Source: Tritrichomonas musculus (taxonomy: Eukaryota; Parabasalia; Tritrichomonadida; Tritrichomonadidae). Taken from it: a stretch of DNA of 64,000 nucleotides. Every line of letters begins with the position of its first letter. Positions within the stretch are counted from its first letter, which is position 1. Location: the NCBI GenBank assembly GCA_039105265.1, contig JAPFFF010000001.1, forward strand, positions 2,542,001 to 2,606,000. The letters are read 5' to 3'. Below are positions 1 through 8,639 of the stretch, in pieces. The notes beneath the pieces were generated by a model. That model did not search any database. It saw only the letters and a program-made list of their open reading frames with translations, and was not told where the DNA came from. Both the position numbers and the translations under genes were made by a program.

Positions 1-89
1 TAAATATTGAAAAAAAATTAAATAATAATTTAATAAAGAAAAGAATTTATAGTTTTGAAAAAATAAATGAATTAAGAAATGAAAAATAA
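1..89 (+). CDS. 3' end of a Polinton gene (partial)
   Basis: An open frame enters from the left edge (codons from base 3) and ends at TAA 87-89. It gives about 28 residues of a lysine- and asparagine-rich tail. The next gene starts 22 bases later, the tight spacing usual for these elements. It is too short to identify and, in such AT-rich DNA, could be chance. Confidence 0.35.
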   Translation, partial: NIEKKLNNNLIKKRIYSFEKINELRNEK

Positions 90-110
90 ATTTTTTACAT
101 TAATGAAAAT

Positions 111-431
111 ATGGCATTTGGAAGTTGGTTTAAAAATATTGTGAACGGAGCTAAAAACATAATTGGCAAAATAGTTCCAAAAGTAAAGAAAGCAGTTGAA
201 ACAGTTGGTAGATTTGCACCATTGATAGGACAAGCTGGTGATTTAATAGGTGGAAGTGCTGGTGAGGTGATAAATACAATCGGAAATGGTGTGAGTAAAT
301 TAAATGACAGAATTAATTATAAAGGTGGAAATGTTAACGCGTTAGGTGCGAACGGTGCAGGAGCTCGAAGAATTGTTGGAGCGAACGGAGCAGGTATTAG
401 AAGGTTTGATATTCCATTACTGAAGGAATAA
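111..431 (+). CDS. Small glycine-rich Polinton protein, possible minor structural protein
   Basis: A 106-residue protein. Residues 1-30 form a basic amphipathic stretch (KIVPKVKKAVETVG at 20-33). The rest is rich in Gly, Ala and Asn, with a repeated motif (GANGAGARR, GANGAGIRR) in the last third. L-I-G-G|S at residues 45-49 fits the general adenovirus-type maturation protease consensus, and Polintons encode such a protease. Size, basicity and the repeated Gly-Ala-Asn motif suggest a minor virion or DNA-associated protein, but this is inference. I do not recognise a specific family. Confidence 0.6.
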   Translation: MAFGSWFKNIVNGAKNIIGKIVPKVKKAVETVGRFAPLIGQAGDLIGGSAGEVINTIGNGVSKLNDRINYKGGNVNALGANGAGARRIVGANGAGIRRFDIPLLKE

Positions 432-438
432 AAATAAA

Positions 439-582
439 TCATGAGTAAAGTCGTTTCCTCATTTCATCAGTTAATTCAGGTGGTTTATCGTTTAATGTTG
501 GGGAAAGTTTCACAATGCGAATGAGTAAATTAGCGAGTTCAATAATTGTTAAACAACCAAGAAAAATTTCTGATAAACTCAT
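439..582 (-). CDS. Very short membrane-protein ORF in the Polinton
   Basis: A 47-residue ORF on the minus strand, ATG at 582-580 and TGA at 441-439. It begins MSLSEIFLGCLTIIELANL. Residues 6-26 are strongly hydrophobic and would form one membrane helix, followed by a charged tail ending in a basic stretch (MRKRLYS). It fills almost exactly the gap between the genes ending at 431 and starting at 623, facing them. Small single-span proteins occur in many double-jelly-roll viruses and Polintons. The function is unknown, and only ORF integrity and position support it. Confidence 0.45.
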   Translation of the reverse strand: MSLSEIFLGCLTIIELANLLIRIVKLSPTLNDKPPELTDEMRKRLYS

Positions 583-622
583 TTATTATTAATTAAAAAT
601 TTTTATTTTTGTTTTTAATTAA

Positions 623-982
623 ATGGATTTAAAAGTTATTGAACCAATTAAAAACTATTTAAAAGAATTTAAAACAGTCGATGAATTTAATTTATGGTAT
701 TCAAAGAATAAGGAAGAAGTGGATAGGTTAACGACTCATAAATTAAACAAAATGTATAAAATCGATGGGTATAGAATTACAAAAATAAAGGGTGTGTTGA
801 TGTTAAAGAAATGGGTTGAAAAAGAGGAAAAAGAGATAGTTAGTAAGGATTCGCCCAGGACGGATGCTATTGAAGAATTAAGGAATGAAATAAATGAAAT
901 CAGAAATACAATAAATAAAATTATATCATTTCTTCAGGAATCGTCAAGTTCTATTGATGTATTACCGCCATCGACAACTTGA
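623..982 (+). CDS. Polinton hypothetical protein, coiled-coil C-terminus
   Basis: A 119-residue charged protein. The N-terminal half (1-75) is Lys-, Asn- and Tyr-rich and probably helical. Residues 80-112 are Glu/Ile/Asn-rich with heptad spacing (IEELRNEINEIRNTINKII), predicting a coiled coil and oligomerisation. The last 49 bases overlap the 3' end of the packaging ATPase gene on the other strand, so the two genes converge tail to tail. I do not recognise the family. Its place beside the ATPase suggests a part in the element's late gene set. Confidence 0.55.
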   Translation: MDLKVIEPIKNYLKEFKTVDEFNLWYSKNKEEVDRLTTHKLNKMYKIDGYRITKIKGVLMLKKWVEKEEKEIVSKDSPRTDAIEELRNEINEIRNTINKIISFLQESSSSIDVLPPSTT

Positions 983-1767
983 ATGATCATATATGGATGA
1001 CTTTCACAATCTTCAGTTTTTCGTTTCAATATTTTTGAATACATTTCATAAAATTCGTCAAATGATAAATTAGATGCTGATTGTGAATAAATATAACGTA
1101 ATTGTTGTTTATTGAAACATGGAAATATAAATAATGTTGATATTTCATTTTTAACATGAGGTTTTAATCCTTTCCAACCTTGAATTAAAAGGAGGAATGA
1201 AAAATTAATATGTCTACATCTACGTATTAATTGGCTAAAATAAGATTCTTCTGAAGAAAAGAGTTTACTATTTGAGATATCATCAAATAAAACGATTGTA
1301 TGCAATACTTCTCGGTTGAAATCCGAAACGGCAAGCATTTTAAACATATCCTCTTTTTGTTGATCATCTATTTTGTCATGGAGGTTTTCACGTTTGATAA
1401 GATTATATAAATTCTTTGCCGAGATTAAATCTTTCATGAATTCTACAGCTTCTTGTTCACTAATTATAATATATGGAATCATAAGAAGTGGCTTTAAAGC
1501 TAAAAATGTTTTGTCTGATTCCTGACCGTCTTTTGTAACGTAGATAAATAAGTGATGAGTGTTTAATACACCTAATTTGATGATTTCCTTTAATGCTATC
1601 ACTGTCTTTCCTGATGATTGCTTACCAACAATGACGTTAACACTATTTAACCTAATATTAACCTCAGGGTGTATTTCAGAAATTAGGCTTTCATTTTTAT
1701 TCATAGCATACGTTTTTAACGTATTCATTACATGGTTTTTAACCATATTCTCTAATGATGTGTTCAT
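934..1767 (-). CDS. Polinton DNA-packaging ATPase (FtsK/HerA, A32-like)
   Basis: A 277-residue P-loop ATPase. The Walker A motif GKQSSGKT is near residue 48. A Walker B-type strand ending in Asp-Asp (HTIVLFDDISN) is near residue 160. Conserved hydrophobic strands and a C-terminal acidic tail complete the domain. Size and motif spacing match the A32/FtsK-type packaging ATPases of Polintons and large DNA viruses, which pump DNA into preformed capsids. It is a hallmark gene for calling this a Maverick. It overlaps the + strand gene at 623-982 at their 3' ends and lies 107 bases downstream of the 477-residue gene on the same strand. Confidence 0.8.
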   Translation of the reverse strand: MNTSLENMVKNHVMNTLKTYAMNKNESLISEIHPEVNIRLNSVNVIVGKQSSGKTVIALKEIIKLGVLNTHHLFIYVTKDGQESDKTFLALKPLLMIPYIIISEQEAVEFMKDLISAKNLYNLIKRENLHDKIDDQQKEDMFKMLAVSDFNREVLHTIVLFDDISNSKLFSSEESYFSQLIRRCRHINFSFLLLIQGWKGLKPHVKNEISTLFIFPCFNKQQLRYIYSQSASNLSFDEFYEMYSKILKRKTEDCESHPYMIIQVVDGGNTSIELDDS

Positions 1768-1874
1768 TTTCTATATATTAATGTTAAAGTTTATTTTAAT
1801 TATTGATAAAAATATATTTTTATGCTTATTAATCATTAACTGAAATTAGATATTATCATGTTTCTTAAAATTTA

Positions 1875-3308
1875 TTATTCAGGTTCTTCTACGATTGCTG
1901 ATGTTTGTAATGCTTGTACTTGTGATTGAACGTTAGCATCAAACCATTGATTAAATTCACTTGGATTTGGTGGTAATGCATTTATTCCTTTAAGAATAAT
2001 AGCAATTGTTGCTTTAGCAACTAATGGAATATGTTCCGGGTTAACTGGTAGTCCGGATTTATTACACATTTCACATGCAGTAGGGACAAATTCACTAAAT
2101 TTTACAGGATTAATTAAATAATCGTGAACTATGAACTCAATAGATTCTTTTACAGCTTTCTTTCCTCTTAAATTCTTCCATTGATCCTCATTAACATTCA
2201 TAACACTTTCACCATAAACATAAACCATTGCAGGAAGTAAAGCAAATTGATTCCATGTAACTGTTGCCATTTGTGTAAGTGTGAATGGTAATTTTACACC
2301 GTTGAGGTATTTCATACCTTGATAAATAGGAGAAATACACTTACCAACAAATGCCTGATAAGTTGAACGTTTCTTTGGTTTGATTAAGTGCTTTTCATCG
2401 ATACCAGCAGCTTTTAATTTTGTTTCAAAGTCTTGCCAACTTTCACCCGCATAATTAGTGACTGAACGACCTGTTTCATCAAATTCAGGATGATATATAT
2501 TATTAATAAATCCTCTTAAGTTTATACCTTGTTTATGAGCTTCTTTACGTTGGTCCACAGATGGGTAAGCTTTATAATAAGCATTGCGATATGGGAATAA
2601 TGACGGAACGGTTGTATATCCATTAACGATTACAGGTTTCTTACCTGCTTTTGTTTGTACGACGACTTCAGGAATTCCGTCACCATCTAAATCTTTGCCA
2701 GTGGCTTCATATAAATCATTATATCCATGTCGATTAATCCATTCATTCGCACTTACAACACTTTGAGCGTCTCGAATTTGTTTAACATCTTGATTTAATT
2801 TAGCCACAACATTAATTAAGTCATCCATACCAACATTACCGTATTTATTTTGTTTTGCCTTTTTCGTTGGTTGAATTGCAGCCATTCTTTCACGGTAAAA
2901 CGCCATATCATTTAATGCTTTCGTTAAGTCTTTCTTATTAATGTTATTTTCTGCCAAGCTAGCGTATGATTGATCACGCATTTGGTTTAATTGAGAAACA
3001 TTATTTATTAATTGCGGAATTTTCGATTTATTCATTTTATTAATTGGTAAAAAATTTAAATTATCGTTTTTGTTTTGAAAATTATTTAATCTAGAAATAA
3101 AATTTGAAATTGATTTATCATTTATTCTCAAACCTTCATGTTGTATATAATTATTTTCATTTAAAAATTTCATTAAATTTGAAACTGAACCTTGCCATGA
3201 AGGCGACTCATGAAGAGTAACGTTAAGTTTTTCATTAATTAATTCAATATATTTATTAAGTTTATCAAGTTTCAAACCTTTAAAATTATTTCTATTTAAT
3301 TTTGACAT
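1875..3308 (-). CDS. Polinton probable structural protein (477 aa)
   Basis: A 477-residue protein upstream of the packaging ATPase on the same strand. Residues 1-150 are Asn/Lys-rich and helical, 150-180 look coiled, and near 205-215 is an acidic calcium-loop-like motif, DLDGDGIPEVVV, that precedes a compact region rich in aromatic residues (210-400). Polinton capsid genes sit next to the ATPase and are of similar or larger size. A minor capsid or other virion protein is therefore likely, but I cannot recognise a jelly roll by eye, and the DLDGDG loop is not diagnostic. The start at 3308 is the first ATG after the 57-bp repeat at 3325-3381, which probably holds its promoter. Confidence 0.55.
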   Translation of the reverse strand: MSKLNRNNFKGLKLDKLNKYIELINEKLNVTLHESPSWQGSVSNLMKFLNENNYIQHEGLRINDKSISNFISRLNNFQNKNDNLNFLPINKMNKSKIPQLINNVSQLNQMRDQSYASLAENNINKKDLTKALNDMAFYRERMAAIQPTKKAKQNKYGNVGMDDLINVVAKLNQDVKQIRDAQSVVSANEWINRHGYNDLYEATGKDLDGDGIPEVVVQTKAGKKPVIVNGYTTVPSLFPYRNAYYKAYPSVDQRKEAHKQGINLRGFINNIYHPEFDETGRSVTNYAGESWQDFETKLKAAGIDEKHLIKPKKRSTYQAFVGKCISPIYQGMKYLNGVKLPFTLTQMATVTWNQFALLPAMVYVYGESVMNVNEDQWKNLRGKKAVKESIEFIVHDYLINPVKFSEFVPTACEMCNKSGLPVNPEHIPLVAKATIAIILKGINALPPNPSEFNQWFDANVQSQVQALQTSAIVEEPE

Positions 3309-3324
3309 ATTCTTTATATTAAAA

Positions 3325-3898
3325 TAAATTTAATCATTTACGTATAAAATTTATGTTTTCAATTTTTGACTTTTGAGATTTATTTTTTTGAGACATGTGA
3401 TATAAAAATAAATGATAAAATAATTTTTTAAAAATTATTTGGAATCTGCGGACGGTTATTTAAAAAATTTTGGAGAACGTTTATTTATAAAAATTATTTG
3501 GAATCTGCGGACGGTTATTAAAAAAATTTTGGAGAACGTTTATTTATAAAATTTTTTTTGACTTTAATTTTCTGAGACTATTGAATTATAAAATTTTTAT
3601 TAAAATTGGAATCTGCGGACGGTTAGATGATATTTCAATGATCCGCAGCGGTTAGCAGACTAATATTTCATGAAAAAATACGTTATTTTTTAATAATATA
3701 TGTAGAACCTGCGGACGGTTATAAAATTTATTCGTTAATTGGAATCTGCGGACGGTTAATAAAATTTATTCGTTAATTGGAATCTGCGGACGGTTAATAA
3801 AATTTATTCGTTAATTGGAATCTGCGGACGGTTAATAAAAGTAAATTTAATCATTTACGTATAAAATTTATGTTTTCAATATTTGACTTTTGAGATTT
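3325..3898. repeat. 57-bp direct repeat pair near the Polinton end
   Basis: Bases 3325-3381 and 3842-3898 are nearly identical, differing at one visible base. The first copy lies directly upstream of the 477-residue gene's start. The second lies beyond the gene at 3995-4468. The two copies bracket the tandem motif array at 3441-3834, which suggests a duplicated promoter-plus-spacer block. Confidence 0.7.
3441..3834. repeat. GC-rich 18-bp motif repeated seven times in the Polinton end
   Basis: The motif GGAATCTGCGGACGGTTA starts at 3441, 3500, 3608, 3741, 3779 and 3817, with a variant (GAACCTGCGGACGGTTA) at 3705. The last three copies are spaced exactly 38 bp. The first two share a longer 59-bp unit. 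A related GATCCGCAGCGGTTAG lies near 3640. The motif is strikingly GC-rich in AT-rich surroundings and lies between two genes. A protein-binding, replication or packaging site is possible. Confidence 0.85.
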
Positions 3899-3933
3899 GA
3901 GGATAAAATTTATGAAAATCATTTATGAAGGGG

Positions 3934-4583
3934 TGATGAATCAGTGGTGTTGTAAAATTTAATAATATGTTCGGGTTTAAAGTTATGAAAAAGTTTAATG
4001 CCAATAATGAGCACCTGGAAATTTATTTAAATGTGGACGATATTTTTTATGTCTCCAATTGGAAAATTTGACACGGTATATTTGACCTTTATATAAATAT
4101 TCTATCGGTGTTGTACTGTTTATATATTTATTAATTAATTCACAATCTTCCTTTCTTAACTCCTCCCTTACAAATTCGGTCGTAAATGCTGTCGTTTTCC
4201 ATCCTTTACGTCTTTCTTTTTCATATTCAGGATTGAATGATTTATAATCGTCAATAATTAAATATCTTACATCACAAAATTTTAATGGTTTCTTGTTATT
4301 TACTTCTTCATAATATTTATCTAATTCATTAGCTTTATCGTAAACATCAATATTTTCATTTACTTTTTCATTCAACATTTCATAATACATATTATATAAA
4401 TTATTTATTGATTCCTCATAATCGTCAAACTTTTTACAGTTTTTATATTTCATTAATGTGTCATACATTTTTATATTAATTAAAAAATTAAATTTAAAAT
4501 AAAATAAAGTTTATTTTTGTTATGATGAGATGATGAATCGGTGGTGTTATAAAATAGGATTATATGTTCGTGTTTTAATTTAT
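3934..4583. repeat. Imperfect ~50-bp direct repeat flanking the 157-residue gene
   Basis: Sequences starting at 3934 and 4531 share GATGAATCRGTGGTGTT followed by an AT-rich block and a TATGTTCG-type motif. They lie just beyond each side of the gene at 3995-4468. Confidence 0.5.
3995..4468 (-). CDS. Polinton hypothetical protein (157 aa)
   Basis: A 157-residue protein, acidic and tyrosine-rich in its first two thirds (helical, 1-70) and ending in a basic, His/Tyr-rich tail (KYRPHLNKFPGAHYWH). No known motif is visible. It is the last gene before the repeat-rich right end, on the same strand as the ATPase and the 477-residue protein. The ATG at 4468 is chosen because AT-only leader precedes it and the frame is closed upstream. 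Function unknown. Confidence 0.5.
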   Translation of the reverse strand: MYDTLMKYKNCKKFDDYEESINNLYNMYYEMLNEKVNENIDVYDKANELDKYYEEVNNKKPLKFCDVRYLIIDDYKSFNPEYEKERRKGWKTTAFTTEFVREELRKEDCELINKYINSTTPIEYLYKGQIYRVKFSNWRHKKYRPHLNKFPGAHYWH

Positions 4584-4599
4584 GATTTAGAAAAATGGA

Positions 4600-4640
4600 G
4601 TTACTGGGGTTTTAGACCGAAGGTCTAAAATCACAGTAAC
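4600..4640. repeat. 41-bp hairpin, candidate Polinton terminus landmark
   Basis: An inverted repeat with outer arms GTTACTG/CAGTAAC (4600-4606, 4634-4640) and inner arms TTTTAGACC/GGTCTAAAA (4610-4618, 4622-4630), loop GAA. It follows the last Polinton gene and precedes plain AT-rich DNA. Confidence 0.6.
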
Positions 4641-5206
4641 AGCTATCGACGATTGCTGAAGTTTCTTTAAAAGTTTCTTATTATTTTCCATTTGAAGAAT
4701 AGTATATTTTATGAACAGTAAAATTTTATCTTTTTGGAATCTGATGGGGAAATGGCTTTAATGGCATTATCAAATTATTGAATACTTTGGAAATTTCTTG
4801 CAATTGTCATTTTATCTTTTTTTAGAGTTAATTATTCTTTTTTATTAATTTGTAAATTAATTTTATTATAATAAAATTCACTAGATATATAATAAACTAT
4901 TATTATTTTTATAATTTAATGAAGATTTCTCCTTTTTATAAATATAACATCAGAAATAAAAAAAACTTCAATATCTAAACAAATTTAAGACAATATATTA
5001 AAACAATCATAAATATATAATCGTATATAATTTTAATTATTTATAATACTAAATATTAAAATGATTATAAAAAAATTATAAGAAAAAAAGAATATTTCAT
5101 TAAAATTTTTAACATCTTTTAACGTCATTTGAAAAATTGTATATTTTTTATTTTATTAATTTGAATAGAATTTCGTTATCTACTTGAAACTCATCACAAT
5201 TAATAA
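4641..5206. other. AT-rich intergenic stretch
   Basis: No ORF or repeat of note. It should contain the true right edge of the Polinton and the promoter of the downstream kinase gene. Confidence 0.5.
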
Positions 5207-6472
5207 ATGTCTTTACAAAAATCCAAAGTCCCAACAACAATTACTCATACGCATAAAAATGGAATAAAAGATGTATTTGAGATACATGAAGAACTTGGAC
5301 ATGGCGGATTAGCAACGGTTTATCGCGTTACACATCAAAGAACAAACAAAGATTATGCAATGAAGATAATTTCAAAACAATTTTTGCAAACAAAAGGTGA
5401 ATTCGCACTACAAAAGCTTAAAGACGAAATGAAAATCCAAAAGAAACTCAATCATCCTAATATACTTCAATCAAAAATGACATTTTCAGACCAAACGAAT
5501 TATTATATTGTTTTAGAATACTGCCCTGGCAAATCAATTCGTGAATATCTTAAAAAGAAAAAGACTGGGTATTTAACAGAACCAGAAACCAAAAAAATTT
5601 TACGAGATGTACTTCGTGGACTCATTTATCTTCATAATCGCAATATAGTTCACCATGACCTCAAGTTAGAAAACTTTATTATCGATTCAGAAGGTACAGT
5701 GAAAATTGCTGATTTTGGATTGGCAACATATTTTAATGAAGACGATGATTCTCAATCATTAATAGTTGGAACAATAAATTACTTAAGCCCAGAGATAATT
5801 CAAAAGGAGGGAAATGGATTTGAAAGTGATATTTGGGCTATTGGCGTATCAACATTTATAATGTTAACTGGTCAATCTCCTTTTGGCGCAATCAGAAGAG
5901 AAATTATTTTTGATAAGATCCGAAATATTGATTACCATTTTCCTTCAAAAGTAATTATTAGCCCAGATGCCAAAAGATTCATAACTTCTATATTAAGAAA
6001 AAATCCTCATAAAAGACCAACTGCAAGTGATCTTCTTAACAATGTATTTTTAGCCAAAATTGACCGACAGATTGTTCAATTATATAAGCCAGAGAAAACA
6101 TCTCAAACAGTTCAGCCTCCAGTTGAAATTCCGAAAATCCAAAAAGTTATACCAAAACCCAGAACTAGATCTACAGTGGACAATGACAATTTGAATGCAA
6201 ATAATAAAATTTATAATGTAGTTAAAGATATCAAATCTAAAGGTGGTCATGTCAGCAAGAGTCTCAGGATTTTATATGCAAATAGTCTTGGAATCAAAAC
6301 ATTAGAAACAGAAGAATCAGAAGAAACATTTAAAAGAGAAAGTTCTTCCGGTCATTCAAAACACAGATCACATATTCATAAGTTCCCTCGTCCAAATAAG
6401 GTGAGTACATTAGATGATATGAATTCAAAAGTGAAGAATGGTGCTAATGATCAAGCAGAGTCAGCCAATTAA
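5207..6472 (+). CDS. Serine/threonine protein kinase, PLK/CAMK-like
   Basis: A 421-residue protein with a complete kinase domain at about residues 25-285. It has a glycine loop GHGGLA (31-36), ATP lysine K53 in YAMKI, catalytic loop HHDLKLEN (149-156, D151), DFG 169-171, and SPE in place of APE (194-196). The loop and lysine region (GHGGLATVYRV, YAMKIISK) resemble polo-like and CAMK kinases. No polo box is visible. The C-terminal 130 residues are Lys/Ser/His-rich and probably disordered. The usual HRD arginine is His (HHD), so activation-loop phosphorylation control may differ. The ATG is preceded by a short AT-rich leader containing CTCATCACAATTAATAA, plausible for a trichomonad initiator. 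The stop merges with a TAAAA, a typical trichomonad polyadenylation context. Confidence 0.9.
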   Translation: MSLQKSKVPTTITHTHKNGIKDVFEIHEELGHGGLATVYRVTHQRTNKDYAMKIISKQFLQTKGEFALQKLKDEMKIQKKLNHPNILQSKMTFSDQTNYYIVLEYCPGKSIREYLKKKKTGYLTEPETKKILRDVLRGLIYLHNRNIVHHDLKLENFIIDSEGTVKIADFGLATYFNEDDDSQSLIVGTINYLSPEIIQKEGNGFESDIWAIGVSTFIMLTGQSPFGAIRREIIFDKIRNIDYHFPSKVIISPDAKRFITSILRKNPHKRPTASDLLNNVFLAKIDRQIVQLYKPEKTSQTVQPPVEIPKIQKVIPKPRTRSTVDNDNLNANNKIYNVVKDIKSKGGHVSKSLRILYANSLGIKTLETEESEETFKRESSSGHSKHRSHIHKFPRPNKVSTLDDMNSKVKNGANDQAESAN

Positions 6473-6706
6473 AATATTACTTTCGTTCATAGAATAATAG
6501 TGTTTTTTTTTTTATAAAATTTTTAAAAAAGAATTTGTATTTGAGCTCTTTGAAGTCCATAAGGATCAAATGCTAAGTCAATTCAAATTAATTAATTTTT
6601 TTTTTTTTTTTTAAATTTAATTTAGTGATTTCTTTTAAAAAAAAATATTATTTAATATTTTTAATTAATTTTTATTAATTATTCATGGATATCCATGGAT
6701 ATTCTT

Positions 6707-7177
6707 TTAGAATAAGTTTTCAACAATTCCATTAATCTTAACATCATTTGGAAATGTGATTTTGGCTGCTAACTCAGGGGGAAAACCATTTGATCCAACA
6801 GCAATAAGTTTTGAACCACTTGGAAATTCAACTGTTTTGAGGTTTAAGCATCCTGCAAATGCGTTGTCACCAATTCTTGTGAGGCTAGCTGGAAATGTTA
6901 TTCCTTCAATTGAGCATCCATCAAAAGCATTTTTTTCAATTGCATTAAGAGCTGAATCTTGACCGAATTTGATGGTTTTGATTGATTTATTATCTTTGAA
7001 AGCACTTTCACCAATGGTTACAACTTTATAGTCCTTATCTTTGTAGTTTACACGACTTGGAATGGTATCACCAGCAAATTTTGGAGATGAAATTACTTTT
7101 GCTGTTTGTTTACCAATATCAACAACAAAAACTAATCCGTCTTCTGCGCGATAAAAATCAGTTACTGTCTCTTCCAT
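6707..7177 (-). CDS. Short BspA-type leucine-rich repeat protein
   Basis: A 156-residue protein with about four BspA/TpLRR-type (LRR_5) repeats, for example VTIGESAFKDNKSIKTIKF, AIEKNAFDGCSIEGITF and TRIGDNAFAGCLNLKTVEF. This is the very large trichomonad BspA-like family, often surface proteins. This member is far shorter than usual, with no visible signal peptide or membrane helix, so it is probably cytosolic or a reduced copy. The start is placed at the ATG 7177-7175 (MEETVTDFY) rather than at a longer upstream frame, because a TCATTTTT initiator-like element lies 17 bases upstream. It converges with the kinase gene ending at 6472. Confidence 0.75.
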   Translation of the reverse strand: MEETVTDFYRAEDGLVFVVDIGKQTAKVISSPKFAGDTIPSRVNYKDKDYKVVTIGESAFKDNKSIKTIKFGQDSALNAIEKNAFDGCSIEGITFPASLTRIGDNAFAGCLNLKTVEFPSGSKLIAVGSNGFPPELAAKITFPNDVKINGIVENLF

Positions 7178-7188
7178 TAAAATAAAAT

Positions 7189-7196
7189 AAAAATGA
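7189..7196 (-). promoter_or_regulatory. Trichomonad-type initiator (Inr)
   Basis: The minus-strand sequence TCATTTTT matches the core of the trichomonad initiator (TCA with the A at +1, then pyrimidine/W). The A lies 17 bases from the ATG, giving the very short 5' leader typical of these organisms. Confidence 0.45.
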
Positions 7197-7437
7197 AGTG
7201 TTTGGTTTGTTTTCACCAATGTATTAAATTTTGAATCGGAATGAGCATCGTGTTGGATAACTTTCAATTTTGAACTAAATTGAATTAAAAAAAACTCTTT
7301 CAATAACAAAATTGAATTCAGATATTTGAATAATTGTATAAATTATGATATTTGAATAATTATTTATTTTTCATATTTCTTTATGTTTGTTGATTTGTTC
7401 TTGTAATACATATAAATATATATAGGAGCTTTGTAAC

Positions 7438-7510
7438 TTTCAATAATTGAATCAATTATTTTTGATTTTTCAATAATTGAACTAATTATTTTCGATTTTT
7501 CAAAATTTGA
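7438..7510. repeat. 30-bp AT-rich tandem repeat
   Basis: Two full units (CAATAATTGA at 7441 and 7471) and a degenerate third from 7501. It lies in the 570-bp gap between the BspA gene and the next gene. No gene is seen in the rest of that gap. Confidence 0.6.
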
Positions 7511-7747
7511 ATACACTATGCTTTTTAAATGTTTTATATATTAAAAAGTTTGATAAATAAAAAAATGGATAAACTCAAATTCAAAGAAACAAAATTTTGA
7601 TTAATTTCGGTATCTCTTGCCAAATATTTCAATATTATGAAATTTAGCATTATATAAAAAGAAAAATTATATCAAAAATTATATAAAAAGAAAAAAAGAA
7701 TGAGATTAAAAAATTGAATTTTTCAAATATTGAATTTTTACAAATAA

Positions 7748-8423
7748 TTATTTTGGATTTAAGCATTTTTCAATGAATTCCCTTCTTCCATCAATAATTT
7801 GATTATTTTCATCTCTCAAATGAATGAATGGAAAGAATGGCAAAACGAATTCCCAATTTTTATGGAACCATCCAAGTAAACCTTGGAAACTTCTTTTTTC
7901 ATCTCGGCTTGGTACAGTAATTTTATCTGACATTAAACTAAGAATTTGGGCTATACTGCATAATTCAGGGTGTCTAACTCCTTCCCCAAATTTTTGTTTA
8001 AGAGTAAAGTATTCAACTGAATTTTTATAGTAGAAAGTTGCTTTACTTTTTTCGTGGTGATTTTTTGGATGAAGATTGTTGATTTTGTTGGATACAAAAT
8101 TTGTATCTTCATCCAAAGCAAATCCAAAAACAGTATCGGTTGACACGGCATCACATCCAAGCCCCACACTTCCTTCCACTCTCACCAGACTTAGAACTTG
8201 AAGAAGAAGAAGGAGAAGAAGAATCATTTAAAGATATTTCAGAAGATGATGTGTTTCCATTGTTGTCTGATAAAGAAGTTTCAATTATATTGTTGTATAA
8301 AATTGGGTAAGTGCTTTGTTTGTAAGGTTGGAAGTTATAATTTTTTGTATATAACTTGTTGTGATTGTTTTTGTCATTAAAATTATTGGAGTACTTTTGA
8401 GTAAATGTATTGTTGAATATCAT
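7748..8423 (-). pseudogene. Unknown host gene split by an apparent frameshift
   Basis: The minus-strand frame from ATG 8423 (MIFNNTF) encodes an Asn-rich then Ser-rich N-terminal part and stops near 8153. A second frame, open across the overlap and ending at 7748, encodes a folded-looking C-terminal part with Trp/Phe-rich segments (GLLGWFHKNWEFVLPFFPF). The two frames overlap at about 8151-8227 in a Ser/Glu-rich, purine-rich low-complexity tract, and only one continues downstream. The simplest reading is one gene of about 225 residues with a single frameshift, real or from sequencing. No trichomonad intron consensus is obvious. An initiator-like TCATTTCATTTTTCA lies at 8441-8455, about 30 bases upstream. 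I do not recognise the family; a DNA-binding role is possible but unsupported. Confidence 0.5.
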
Positions 8424-8639
8424 TGGTGCAGATTTCAATTTGAAAAATGAAATGATCAAAATTTTCTAAAATTTTATAGAAGTGTCTTCATTTCCCTATG
8501 AAAAGCTCTCAATTTTTTTTAAGATGATCGTAAAAATTGAATAATTATATTTTATCAATTTTGATAAAGCCAATTGAATTATAAGTAAAAAAATTTTAAC
8601 TTAAAATTGTTGAAAAATTTTAAAAAAGTATTAATTTAA

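Larger units (their letters stand above)
1..4640. mobile_element. Maverick/Polinton element, right part (fossil; left end outside window)
   Basis: A partial Maverick (Polinton), a large virus-like DNA transposon family common in trichomonads. The visible parts are small genes on the + strand, then on the - strand an FtsK/A32-type packaging ATPase, a 477-residue probable structural protein and a 157-residue unknown, followed by a repeat-rich non-coding end. Polymerase, integrase and protease genes are not in the window and would lie to the left. The right boundary is not fixed by a visible target duplication. It is placed at a hairpin at 4600-4640, but could be anywhere from about 4470 to 5200, before the host kinase gene. 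The visible ORFs look uninterrupted, so the copy does not look ancient. Confidence 0.75.

Noticed and set aside
1559-1843. Hydrophobic plus-strand ORF
   Set aside because: Lies mostly over the packaging ATPase gene on the other strand; hydrophobicity comes from antisense AT-rich codons.
3441-3834. CRISPR-like spaced repeats
   Set aside because: Spacers are of unequal length or are themselves repeated, the host is a eukaryote, and no cas genes are present.
6681-6704. ATCCATGGAT palindrome between convergent genes, as a terminator
   Set aside because: A short A/T-rich palindrome with no known role in trichomonad 3' end formation.
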